This document shows, in pieces, positions 32,761 through 45,500 of a stretch of 60,000 nucleotides of DNA. The stretch covers positions 60,922,984 through 60,982,983 of the forward strand of contig NC_088300.1 of the NCBI RefSeq assembly GCF_032854445.1, read 5' to 3'. This stretch comes from Liolophura sinensis (lineage: Eukaryota; Mollusca; Polyplacophora; Chitonida; Chitonidae). A program made the position numbers and the translations under genes. Positions within the stretch are counted from its first letter, which is position 1; each line of letters opens with the position of its first letter. The notes beneath the pieces are model-generated. The model made no database searches. It saw only the letters and a list, made by a program, of their open reading frames with translations, and had not been told where the DNA came from.

Positions 32761-35246
32761 TCATCAATCACGCAATGGCACCCATTATCCCATACTCGGA
32801 GATCTGTTTCATTATTCCCACCTTATAACTTTCAGAAGTTACGTTAATCTAGGAGCTAAGCTGGAGACATGGTCAACGGATCTCAGAGATAACTCTAACA
32901 TAACAATGTAACACGTCCTCACTACATTGATAATAATATCTAACAGGCTAAACACTTTCCACTGTTAGGAGAGTTTGTGGTGCATATTCGACTTGGAATG
33001 TACTGTTACAGATTCCCGCCTGTCGTTTGCGCTAAAACTGCATGTCGAATCGCGAACACCTATAAACGTTTCAGGTGAAAACACCTGTTGGACCGAGTGC
33101 TTCCCCCAGGACATTTCTAAGTATTTATACAGAAGCCACAAAGGTGTTGAGTGCTGTTTATATACCACATCGTACACAGGACAATACTAATGGGTTTTTC
33201 AATAACTTTTTTACGCGCTCACTTTGTAGCTTTACTGGCATAATTCAATTCTAATGAACGTTCGGGTCCAAATTGCAAGAAATACCTTTTCGGGCCGTGG
33301 TGTCTCAAATCAAAATTGATATCCGTTTTGAACCATTTTAATAAACAATACTACTCTAAAGGTATCTCGTCAGACCTCCAAACACCATATCTTTCGTGTA
33401 ATTAATAAACATGGTTTATGGAGGCCTTATATGCACATATTTGTTAAGCGCTAAATTTTTTTTTACTTTTTATTTTAAATATTTTTTTATTCTGTGTTTC
33501 ATCTTTAGTTACATTACCCAGGTCAACATTTACACTGTTTCACATCAAGGCTCGTTAATTCCCATCTCGAGGTAGATAATGTTTTCTTAAAAAAACTACA
33601 AACTAAGAATATACACTAAATTACGGTGTAACCTATGGATTTCACTTATACAAGTGCACACATATGTACTTTGCTGTCTTATTTTGGTATTACATTACAC
33701 ATACTAAAATGTGCCAAAGCACAAAATACATATTTCACAAGACCAAAAAAAAAAAAAAAAAATCCTTAAACTCCTGGTAATAAAGTGCTTCATTCGTATT
33801 GCAAATGTTATGCTTTACAACCATCACTATATATGCATGACAGGGTAATTTTTTCTCTTTGTTTTTGAACAAAATTTCTTCAGCCTACGTGGCGTCGTCA
33901 TACATAGATTTGAAGTGAACTCGATAAACTTAATGGCTATACAATCAAAAAAAATTCAACTAACAAAACGTAACACGTTACATGGGTAAAAAATATGTTA
34001 TCAAGTTGTGATGTTGTTGCGCCTTTGCAGCTTGCATCATCTTTTGTAATACATTTTATTAGTTTCACAGTGTAAAATGGACAAGCTGGTCTAGTCCATC
34101 CTACATCCTGTCACTCCTCACCTGCTTTTGTGTACAATGCTGGGCAAGACTTGTATAATACAATTTCAAAAGGTCATACCTGGATCAGTAAAAATTCAAA
34201 AATTCTCTTCCCTGAAGAAATCAAAATTTATCATGCAAACAGATATTTTCATGAGCACTGAAAACCATAATTTGTCCATTACAACTTTTATGTGACATAT
34301 TATATAAATCACCCTGATACATATCAAGTTCGGCATGTAAAAGTAATATCGAAATACATATCAACATGTACACAAACGTAACCTTATATATAATGTGTAA
34401 TAATATATAAATTTAAAAGTTCCATACATATGTGTAGAAAAAAAATGTGGCTTTAAAGCCTTAAAATTCCATTAAGAGAGATGATTGGACATGCAGGAAT
34501 ATTCAGCACAAAATGTGTGTGTAAAATATATACTTGTGCATATATATACATCCTCAGTGAAGTTTTTACCATCTTGCTGCATCAAAATGGTGTCATGTAT
34601 AATGAAGATGGAAAAAGACAACTCGTGAAATACTATATAAATCAGTTTTAAATCTTCCATGTTGGTGATGATACTGCAGCCTTTATACACCATAAGAAAA
34701 CTTTATACATGTACATCAAGACCAAGGTATCACTTTATAGAATCATGTGCGACACCGGTGAATATGATACAAATTACGGGAATGAGCATTTAACCAAGTC
34801 ATTCCACCAAATCCTGCTGGTTCAGCAGTAGATTTAGGTCAGAAGATTCTTAAGGTGATTTTCTCAAAATTCATTCGTGTTAATTAATTTAACACGATTA
34901 AATTAATAAAATGGATTCCCCTTCATGTGACCACATTCATGTTTTGTATTTCGTTTATGGCCCAAAACAGAAAAAAGAGCACAACTGGTCAAAATACAGT
35001 CCATAGTCACCTGTATGCAAGATGCAAGCCAGGACACAATATTCAAAAGCAAAGTTCTTAAATGAGGTTTCAAACAGTAATTAAGGTGATGGGTAAGTAC
35101 AATAATAATTAACAATGTCCTTTGCAAGAATGACCACTTAACAGACAAAAGAATGATCAATGTGAAATACAGTGAAAAGAAAAGGTGTTGCATTATTGGC
35201 CAAACTTTACGGTGAAAGAAACCTAAACTGGGAATGTTATTTTCCA

Positions 35247-35746
35247 TTTTATTCACTCAACATCCCCAAAACCCTATATATGGATGACACAAACATGGGT
35301 TTTGATAGTCAGAACAGCTTGTCATTATAAACACACAAAAACTGGGGTGCTTTAACACAAAAAGAAAGACAAATTACATTCCCCTAGCACATGGTGAAAC
35401 TAAACAAACATGAGGGTGTATCAAACCTCTCAATGTCACCACCTCAACACAAATCCTCAAATAATGTCTTTGTTAAAGTTAAAATCAAACCTGAGCTGAT
35501 CCAAAACAATTTAACCTGGGACCAGTTGTTCAAAAGGTTAAGGAAAATTATGCCCAGGCTTATATCTTAATACCAGTCTCATCCTAATATAAAGTAAATG
35601 GCACTAAAGTATGAAAACAATATCGTCCTGATCCACTTTTGAACATCGGGGCTTTTCACAATCATCACTAGACTCCCTTCTCTCTCACAATACTCTGTAA
35701 TAATGAACAGCAAACACAGGTACGTACAATGAATTATTTACACAGA
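35247..35746 (-). other. EVC: EVC 3' untranslated region with candidate poly(A) signal
   Basis: On the minus strand the first good AATAAA after the stop is at 35253-35248 (TTTATT on the plus strand within CATTTTATTCAC), about 490 bases downstream. No conserved open frame lies between. Confidence 0.5.
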
Positions 35747-38700
35747 TCAGAAGTCATCATCATCATCTCCAGGGGGTGTGTAAGCTCGAGAAGACTCTGC
35801 AGCAAATGCCTCTTTTGGTCGCTTCAAGAATTTATTTTTCTTTCCAGACCTGGCACGATAAGGTTTCTCATCTTCAAAGCCACCATTGTCATAATGGCCC
35901 AGACTCGTTTTAGGCCTCCTCATACCTTTAAAGAAAACAAAAAAATTGGTCATTCATTTACTTCAGGTATGACTTTATCAACATGTTTTTAATCATATTA
36001 CCATTGGTGTCTCCTTGTACCACTGCTGCCTCACTACAATGCCATTCTGTATAAAGACATCACACACCAGTCCCATGATAATGACATGAATGACTGGAGT
36101 CCAGTACATATCCAATTATACCATAATTCCAATGTCACTCTGCAACACTGGACTGTTTTACAGTACTGACAACAAAAAGTTTGATAAAAATCCTGTGCTA
36201 ATGATAATAAATAATGATCAGTTAATATCAGCAACAGTAGTACTTAAACCAGTAACTGACGTCAAAAACTGACAGCTTTGTTTATCAGAATATCCGTACC
36301 CGCCAACTCTGGCAGACCTCTATCCTCCTCTTCCTCATCCATCCCCAGGGAAGTCTTTGCCCGCTTCAAATCCTGACGCAAGTCTTTAGCCAATTTCTTG
36401 GCTGTTTTAGTGTCACCTCCCTTTGCTAAAGAAAAATATAGCAAAGAGTACACCAAATGTATATCATTATAAGTTGTGTGCAAATTAACAAAATAATAAT
36501 ATTACTAATAATAAAACCAATACTGGTACAAACAATTATAAAATAATAATACTAAGCTCTTGTTCACAAAATCTTATTGAAATGTATCCAGTAGACATTT
36601 ATGGATGTACATCTTCTATAAATGAATCGGAAAAGAATGTGTATAATTCAAACTGAATATGCTTCATGCACTTTGGACAAAATCAAGTCTGTTTTTCACT
36701 GAGATTTTCTGTCAACTTACTAGCCACTGTGGCTTCAACCACCTCATCCAGCTCATTTCTGGACAGAGCACTAATGGCAGCCAACTGAGCCAGGAAGTCT
36801 TTCTTTTGGTTCTGAAAATGAGACAAACAGATGATATACACAAGGCCATAAAGCATATACTGCCTAAATTGGGTATAATATCAAGTAACCATCTTTACTT
36901 TCCTACTCACCTATATTTACTTAATTACTACTGCCCATATTTACTTCATTTACCCATGTTAACCTACCTACACACTTTTCCCTCAGTACCAAGCTTTACC
37001 AGCTTACATACAAATACCTTAATTACTAGTGCCCATATTTACTTCATTTACCCCATTTTAACATACCTAGATGCTTTTTATGATTACTGTTGCACACGTT
37101 TATAGCACTACCCATCTTTACCAATCCATCATTACCTGCAGACTACCCCATTCCACTTTTCTCTGCAGCTTTGCTTGTTCATCTCTCTGTTGCCTATGCT
37201 CACTACACCCCCTGTTTTTACCTCCCTTCCTGTCTTTATCACCCCATCCATCTTTACCGACCTACATATCTTTGCCTATAGAGTACCCACCCATCTTTAC
37301 CTATAGCCCATCCACCCATCTTTACTTTACCTCACCCACCCATCTTTACCTATTGTCCGCCCACCCATCTTTCCCTATTGCCCACCCACCAATCTTTCCC
37401 TATTGCCCACCCACCAATCTTTCCCTATTGCCCACCCATCCATCTTTCCCTACTGCCAACCTACCCATCTTCACTTCTAAACCACCCACCCATCTTTACC
37501 TACAGACCACCCACCCATCTTTACCTATTGCCAACCCACCCATCTTTACCTATAGACCACCTGCCCATCTTTACCTATTGCCCACCTACCCATCTTTACC
37601 CACAGCCCCCGCCACCCATCTTTACCCATTGACTGCCCACCTACCTGTCTTTACCTATAGACCACCCACCCATCTTTATCTATGGTCACCCACCCATCTT
37701 TACCTATTGCCCACCCACCCATCTTAACCTATAGACCACCCACCATCTTTACCTATAGCCCACTCACCCATCTTAACCTATAGCTCACCAAGCCAAGTTA
37801 ACCCATAGACCACCCACCACTGTTAATCTATAGACCACCCACACATCTTTACCTGCAGACCACCCATCCATGTTAAGTTATAGACCACCCACCCATCTGT
37901 AATTATAGATTACCCACCAATGTTTACTCACCTGTAGTTCAGTCTGCAGCTCCACCTCCAACTGCTGGTTCAGCTCATCCTTCTGTCTCTCCATCTCTAA
38001 CATCATCTCTCTCTCCAGATTAGCCAGCTTCTGTCTGTGCCTCTGCTCCATCAGTGTCTGGCTAAATATACTGGAGGCGAGTCTGAAACATTAACATGAA
38101 GCATGATCATAATATACCCTCAATCCTCAACCTTTATGCAAAATGAAGGAGCATCTTCAAGTCCAATTGATGCACATTTCGTATTTGATTTTAGGGATGA
38201 AACTACACTGTTTGGATACGCCAATTTCATACAAAAAAGTATAGTTTTATCAGTCAACAAAGAATAATGCCTGAATAAATACCCTGCAAACATGTGAAAA
38301 AAGGTTGAAGAATCGTAGTTGTAGAATGTATAATATGGAATTCATGCTGGTGTTCACCAACAAAATACTCCTGTCTGCTTTACTGACTTAGACTCTTTCT
38401 CTGACTGAAGTCCCTCCTACAGAATCACAAGCTTTGCTCATCAACTTTTTGACATGAGATCACCAGTCTTACCCTGAGCCCCTCTGCCTCTGTCTAAGAT
38501 AATCCTCCTGGACTTCCTGTTTTAACACACTTTCTATTTCCCTAAATGAAAGAAACAGAAATGAATGTATACTAGATTAAGACATGCACAACATACAATG
38601 TAGGAACTTTACAAATGTAGACAAAAGCATATGCAGTTGTTTACTTCATGTTAAATAACTTCATGAGCACACATTAACTGGCACCAAAGTATCTGAGTGT

Positions 38701-41700
38701 CCTGGGAGAGAGGAATTATGTAGGCATTAGCCTCTGATAAACAAACCACAGAATGGCCCGTTAAGAAAGTCAATCCAAAGCCTGAAATATACTTAATCCT
38801 AGCTAAATTTATCACAAAAGTGGATTTTGAGAATCCTGATAAAAAAAAAACCCTGAAATAAGATTAAGAGTATGTGTTGATTACAACTATCCCACCCTTA
38901 AACTGTTTTCTTGGGGGATAAAATTTGAAACTTGCAAGCCACCTTATTAGGTTTTAGAAAATATGCACCTCTGAATTATATATCCTTTATTAAAATAAAT
39001 GTTTGCAGAAAAAATATCTTAAAATCTGGCTACTGTATTAAAGGCCAGAGAGTTTATCGATACCACAGTCTTAAGATCTCTGTACCAAAATCCTTTATTA
39101 AAAAAGCATAAAGTAAAGATATCTGAAGATCTGGCTACACTAAAAGAGGTCAACAAAACTTGGTCGATTTCCAGCTCACCTGGATTTGCGTAGTTTCTTG
39201 GCTTGTAGTTTCTCCTGTAACACCTGCTCCTGCCGCTGACGACTCATCTGTACCTGCTGGTTGAGGTGAGCCACCTGGTTGTAATGCTGCTGGATGATCT
39301 GATCCGTCTCACTGCGAGGTAGCTGAGCCTCCTCCGTCACTTTCTTCTCCAGCTGACTCTGGTGAACAAATTGCACAGACAACACATTAGAAGCAATATA
39401 AGCTGACTACGATGGACAAACAATATAGACAGCTGGTTAAGTGCAGTATAAGATTACTCTGGTGTGTACATGCAGCACATGTGTAGACATTGGATTACCA
39501 GACTCTGATGTGAACACAACAAATATATGAACAGGATACTAGAGGTAACCTGTCAGTAGGCACATCCAAAACATATACAGCCAATTAAAGTCAATCTCTC
39601 CAAAATATTGTAATTTTATTATTAATAAATATTTATTTTAAGATGACTTCACACTGTCCAATGGGAATAAACATGAGCAACATGTACTCTGTAACACATA
39701 AAATACTCCTACCCAATTTTAATCAAAGACAAGATGACAAAGGACAGCGTAGAAAGCTTAAAATGATTAAGGCTTTTGCTTAACCATATCAACCCTGCAG
39801 GAAACAGTGAATACTGACCTGTAGCTCCTGAAGAGTCTTGTCCTGTTTCTGTAAGATAGCCTGTCTTCTGGCCTGACCAACCTGGGGGATGGAAATTGAG
39901 TACCAATAACCATTTCAACTTACTATAGTTACAATTACAACAATTACAATTTGGTCATTTTTATTTGTCATGAAGTTTCACAGATATAAAGTATGTTAAC
40001 AAGAGATAAAAAGAAAACTACACATTTAGAATCAGCAAATATTATATCAATGGCTGCATGTTGTGTAATTGTTGGTCAAAAAGATGACATTACATGCACA
40101 TGAGAACACCAACCTGTAGTCTACCAATAAGAAGTCCCAGCTCTGAGTCTTGCGCCTTCAGTAACATTTCTGTCTCCAAGGCCAGATTTTTACGCAGTTC
40201 ATCTATGGCAATTTCTCTCTCCTCCTCAATCTTCCTCTCTTCCAGCTCCAATGTTTTCTCCTGAAAAACACACCATACCAATGATGACCTCTTTTGATGA
40301 TGACTCCATTTTAATGAAAACATATCACACTGATTTATCAACTTGATACATTTTGCCATGGTAAGAGTTAGTTTTCACACTAAATTAAACTGATCCTACG
40401 ACAACTGATCATCATATTAAAGAGGGATCAAATTATCATATTTACCAGCTCTTTGGCAACTTTTTCTCTTTCTTTCAAATTCTTTTCTGTTTTCTTTCTC
40501 TTGACATCTTCTTGATTTTGCTTCCAGTCAGCCAGTCTTGCCCGTCGTTGGCTGAGTCTACGATCCAGGCTGTTAAAACAGAACAACAAATGAATGAATT
40601 AATTAGTCATGACAAAGCTGTATTTATGTAACTTTTCCTGATAGAAAGCTAATTAAAGATCATACTAACCAAAGTTTGCCTTCAAACAATTGCACTGCAT
40701 GGTCAAAGAATATCTGAACAATCGCTCAACAATCTGAACAATAGTTTTAGATTTTTGGGATTACTGTGTAAACTCATACACAAGACATGCAGTGATTTTT
40801 ATGAACAGCTATTCCAGTGAGAAAACTTTTTATCGAAGAATAATAATTAGTATGTCCTTAGATAAGAGGATCAAAGATCACTGAAGTGCAGTGTAATATC
40901 ACCTAATCAGTAAGCCTGAGTAGACACAAACAGCTACAAAACCTTTCCACATCCTGTAAATATCTTCTATGTAAATACTGTGAAATGTCTCATGAACTGA
41001 CTTAACCTTGGGTATTCGCATGACCTTGTGGACACAGAACTGACAGGAAAGCTATCTCCTTTATTCATTTAATTTGGTCTGATGTTCCACCATGCTCAAG
41101 AATAACATAACATGACAACAATAAAGTGTATGTAGAGCAAATTATACAAAAACAAACAATACAAATGCCTTTCACCAAGTAGCCGATAAACCACCAACCA
41201 TACCAACATATGGATTTGAACAGGAAACCTTACTAGGTGAAGAGAAGACTGACTGTGGCAAAACACTAATTTTAACATCCAAATGAGCCAGCAAGCTGCA
41301 AGCACGGAGACTGACGCCGCATTTTCAACTTATGTTCGCAGACATGATGGATTTAATACTTTTAAAAGTGATCAGGAAAATACAAAATTCATTAACATCC
41401 AGACTTCAAGTTCCAATTCCCTTCAGCCAAGTAATAGTATACCATGAAACTTCAAACAGATTTTGATCCACAGTAAACACTGAGATAAAACAGATGTGAA
41501 TTACTTTTTCTTCTGCTTCATACGACTCATCTGTAACTGGTTGTTCAGGGCAAGCATGTTTTGACGGTGTTCTTCAAGGAGTCGAGCTTTGTCACTGAAA
41601 AAAAATCCACAAAGTTTTCAACTGCATTTGACTCACACATATGTTTTTATTAGAATACAAATTCATACATAAAGTACAAGAACAAGGAACTAAATGGTGA

Positions 41701-42540
41701 GTCTAGAAAAATAATGCCTTAAAATTATCTGAAACAGAACAGGATGTACCGTTACTGTTAGCCTGCCATTTGCAAGTACAGATTAGTTATTAGCTATAGA
41801 TAGCAATGTTACTGAAATAGCCTGGCAGGAAAATGGTTCAGGATCAATATGGTACAGGTGAGGCGATCAAATTTCAGGAATATAAATCAATGCTGCAATC
41901 AACATCATCTGCGATTTAATTTAACTTGACCAACAGGATCCGTATAATTACTCTGTAAATAGAATGAATTATTTTTTCATTCTGTTTTGACCGGCCCGGA
42001 TAGCACAGTTGGTAGAGCGTCCGCTTCGGGACCGGTAGATCCAGGATCAATCCTTGGTCGAGTCACACCTAAGACTTTAAAAGAGGAAGTTGTAACTTCC
42101 TCGCTTGGCGTTCAGCATGAAGGGGATAGTGCAACGACTGGTTGACCCGTATCAGTATAATGGCTCGGGCGGGGCGGCTTACTTGCCTTCGGTAAGTCGT
42201 CTCAGTGATGCAGCACTAAATAAAAGAGCGGTGGAAATCCGTCCTGCAACAAGGAGGCACATTACACGTGCATGCACCCTAATGATTCCTTCGTCGTCAT
42301 ATGACTGAAAAATTGTTGAGTACGACGTTAAACCCCAAGCACTCACTCACTCACTCATTCTGTTTTTGATGATAGAAGAAATGTAAAGGGAAGCCAAATG
42401 TTCAATTATAATGCTAAACAAACTACTCACTCTTCCTCTAGCTCCATGTTAAATTCTATAGTCTTCTGCACAGTGTCTTCTTGCTGATCCATGAAAGCTC
42501 TCTGCTCTGCTTCAACAATCTGTTCTTCCTCTTCAATTTT
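35747..42540 (-). CDS. EVC: EVC exons 14-24: distal coiled coil and conserved C-terminus
   Basis: Residues 556-866 continue the coiled coil, including two related segments, LNNQLQMSRMKQ (about 608-619) and LNQQVQMSRQRQ (about 765-776). Residues about 856-890 (LEVELQTELQNQKKDFLAQL, AAISALSRNEL) resemble the human EVC segment [20 protein letters not shown]. The tail is basic, then acidic, ending KKNKFLKRPKEAFAAESSRA and PGDDDDDF before TAG. The nine-intron stretch includes a SINE 2 copy (41991-42354) and the CACCCATCTTTACC minisatellite at about 37 kb. Confidence 0.83.
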
Positions 42541-45500
42541 CTGCATGGACAATTTATTATGCTCTCAGAGATTAATTAATAAACTGGATGAGAGATTTCA
42601 ACACAACACTGGCTTTCTGAATGTTGTAATGAAGGCTATGTGACACTGATGTGGAAGAGTATAACACAACACTGGCTTGAGAAAGTTAGGATGTTTTGCG
42701 AGCACTGACCTTAAAGAGGCTATTATGAAGATTTTGGGCCAAAAAACCATCAGTGCAAACCCAATCAAATTTATGCTATTATTTTAGAACAGCCCAAATA
42801 ATTACCTTTCAAAAACCTTCACCCTTGTCTGAGCACAAAAATCTCTGAGAGCAAAAATTATTTACACTAAAACCAAGCTTTAGGCAGTGTCATTCTTCAC
42901 CACAATGTGGCTGACGCTGTTGCTAACGAGGCAATAAACCATAACCCATAAATTCTTCATCTATGCACTGAAACCAAAATGTTTTTATTAAATCTAATAT
43001 ATTTTCATTTAAAGAAATATGTTTTCATTTTAATAATTTTTAATTCAAACTAATATATTCAGAGTGTAACTTCCCACCTGACGCCTGAGCTCTATCTTCT
43101 GTTGTAGCGCCATCTGTTGTGCCTGCCTCTCCTGTAGCTGCTGCCCTGTATGGTTAGTAACAATAGAACTACCTAAATATATTATGTATTAACTATTTCA
43201 AGGCCAAGTCTACATATGAACATGTAGTTTGCAGGTCACTGTACTATGAAAATTGTCTAAAAGCATAATGTAACTTCATTTTCACATTTGCTACACTTGA
43301 ATTTGAACAACATATAAAAAAAATATGAAAAAGGAAACAAAAAAATATCCATTTTTGACTCCCAAAACTACATCGTGAATAGAAACTAAAAAATGTGGCA
43401 TTCAGCAATAATCATTCAGAAATAAAAAGACAAAAATATGATCATGAATTCTAAACAAGGGAAAAGACATTCACAATGTAGCACTCAAGACATATGTATT
43501 GGGAACATAAATTCAAAATCAAGGGGCATAACTCCCAGTTGTGGGAGGTTAACTTTGAAATGAATTTAGGAGTTCTCAAAATAAGACTCCTACATACATG
43601 AGTTCCAATAGGATGAAGAAATAAATGGCAAATATAACCGGTAACTTACGTTTATAATAATCCGTTTGTTGATGATACAGCTTGATAAGCCTATCGGCTT
43701 CCCTGGTGCTCAGCTTGGACTCGTCCTGGAGCATCCGAACCATCTTGGCTTCCTCTTTATCTAGCTGAGTTTGTTTATCTTTTGATTGGTCCTTTAAGTA
43801 AAGCAAATCCAGCATTAAAATGTTGTTAACTTTATCACATGCTAAAGTTTGTTGCCTTTCTATATCTTTATGTACTTCTTAAAGGCAAAGACAACACAAG
43901 CATGAAATATGTCAGACAAAAGACCAATAAACACTGTCCTTGAAAATAGTTCAATTTATTTTTTGGAGTATTTTTCAACCTAGTGAAATGCATTTGAAAC
44001 TTTGGATTCTATGGTGAACTTTTCTAACCATATTGGGACCAGTGTCACTTGACACTTGACAAACCTAAATAGCTAGATTTAATCTTTCAAAATGAATCTA
44101 TGTTTAGCGGTATGAATGCATTCACCAAATGGACCACCATAGAATCCCATGTTTTAAATGCATTTTACTCCGTTAGAAAAATTCTTTCTCGACACTTTTA
44201 AATGGCCTTTCATCTGATAAGTACTTTTGATAAGTATTTTAGTTTTCTTTGCCTTTACTTTCTGTCATTAAAGCTTTCTCTTGAAGGCAGAATTATCACC
44301 ACTATATTGCTTGCCCATTGGAAATGTAAATCATATCCAGATGTTCACTGCAGGAAATCATCCAATGTTTACCTCACCTTCCTGAGTTTTTCAAATTCCA
44401 GGATTTCCATTTTGTCGGTTTCCTCAGCAAAATGCTCCTGTTCAAATCTCTGCTGTTCTAACAACTGGTGGAAACCCTGCAGAGGAAATAGCACGAGATA
44501 ATGGAGTTCTGGCATTTATTTCCTTCTATATTTATGTATTTGTTTCATGGTTGTTTAATGCCATACCCAAGAATCTTTCACTTATACTTAATGTCAGCCA
44601 CATCTATGGAAGAGAGAAACCAGACTATCCTCAATAAACCACCAGCCTTTGGCAAGTTTCCTACATATGGTGTACACATAAGCACACCATATTGGTGAAA
44701 ACCAAGTGGTTAGAATGCACAAACTGCCTCAAGAGTACAGTTGACTGCTCACTGTCACCTATAACCCACAACCAGTGCTTACTGTCATCTATAACCCACA
44801 ACCAGTGCTTACTGTCATCCATAACCCACAACCAGTGCTTACTGTCATCTATAACCCACAGCCAGTGCTTACTGTCATCTATAACCCACAACCAGTCCTT
44901 ACTGTCATCTATAACCCACAGCAAGTGCTTACTGTCATCTATAACCCACAACCAGTGCTTACTGTCATCTATAACCCACAGCCAGTGCTTACTGTCATCT
45001 ATAGCCCACAGCCAGTGCTTACTGTCATCTACAACCCACAACCAGTGCTTACTGTCATCTATAACCCACAACCAGTGCTTACTGTCATCTATAACCCACA
45101 ACCAGTGCTTACTGTCATCTATAACCCACAGCCAGTGCTTACTGTCATCTATAATCCACAACCAGTGCTTACTATCATCTATAACCCACAACCAGTGCTT
45201 ACTGTCATCTATAACCCACAACCAGTGCTTACTGTCATCTATAACCCACTGCCAGTGCTTACTGTCATCTATAACCCACTGCCAGTGCTTACTGTCATCT
45301 ATAACCCACAACCAGTGCTTACTGTCATCTATAACCCACAGCCAGTGCTTACTGTCATCTATAACCCACAGCAAGTGCTTACTGTCACCTATAACCCACA
45401 GCAAGTGCTTACTGTCATCTATAACCCACAACCAGTGCTTACTGTCATCTATAACCCACAACCAGTGCTTACTGTCATCTATAACCCACTGCCAGTGCTT

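Larger units (their letters stand above)
26365..35246. other. Intergenic region without a supportable gene
   Basis: Between the RFX6 poly(A) site and the probable 3' end of EVC I see no open frame with family similarity and no splice-consistent chain. Content is repeats (listed separately), AT-rich unique sequence, and runs such as the A17 tract near 33747. The open frame at 34903-35256 (minus) is leucine/isoleucine-rich but resembles no known family and overlaps the EVC 3' UTR. Confidence 0.55.

Noticed and set aside
34903-35256. 117-codon minus-strand frame rich in Leu/Ile, looks like a small membrane protein
   Set aside because: Lies across the EVC 3' UTR end, no family similarity, AT-rich codons typical of chance frames.
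37071-37727. Proline/histidine/leucine-rich 218-codon open frame
   Set aside because: Translation of the CACCCATCTTTACC minisatellite in an EVC intron.
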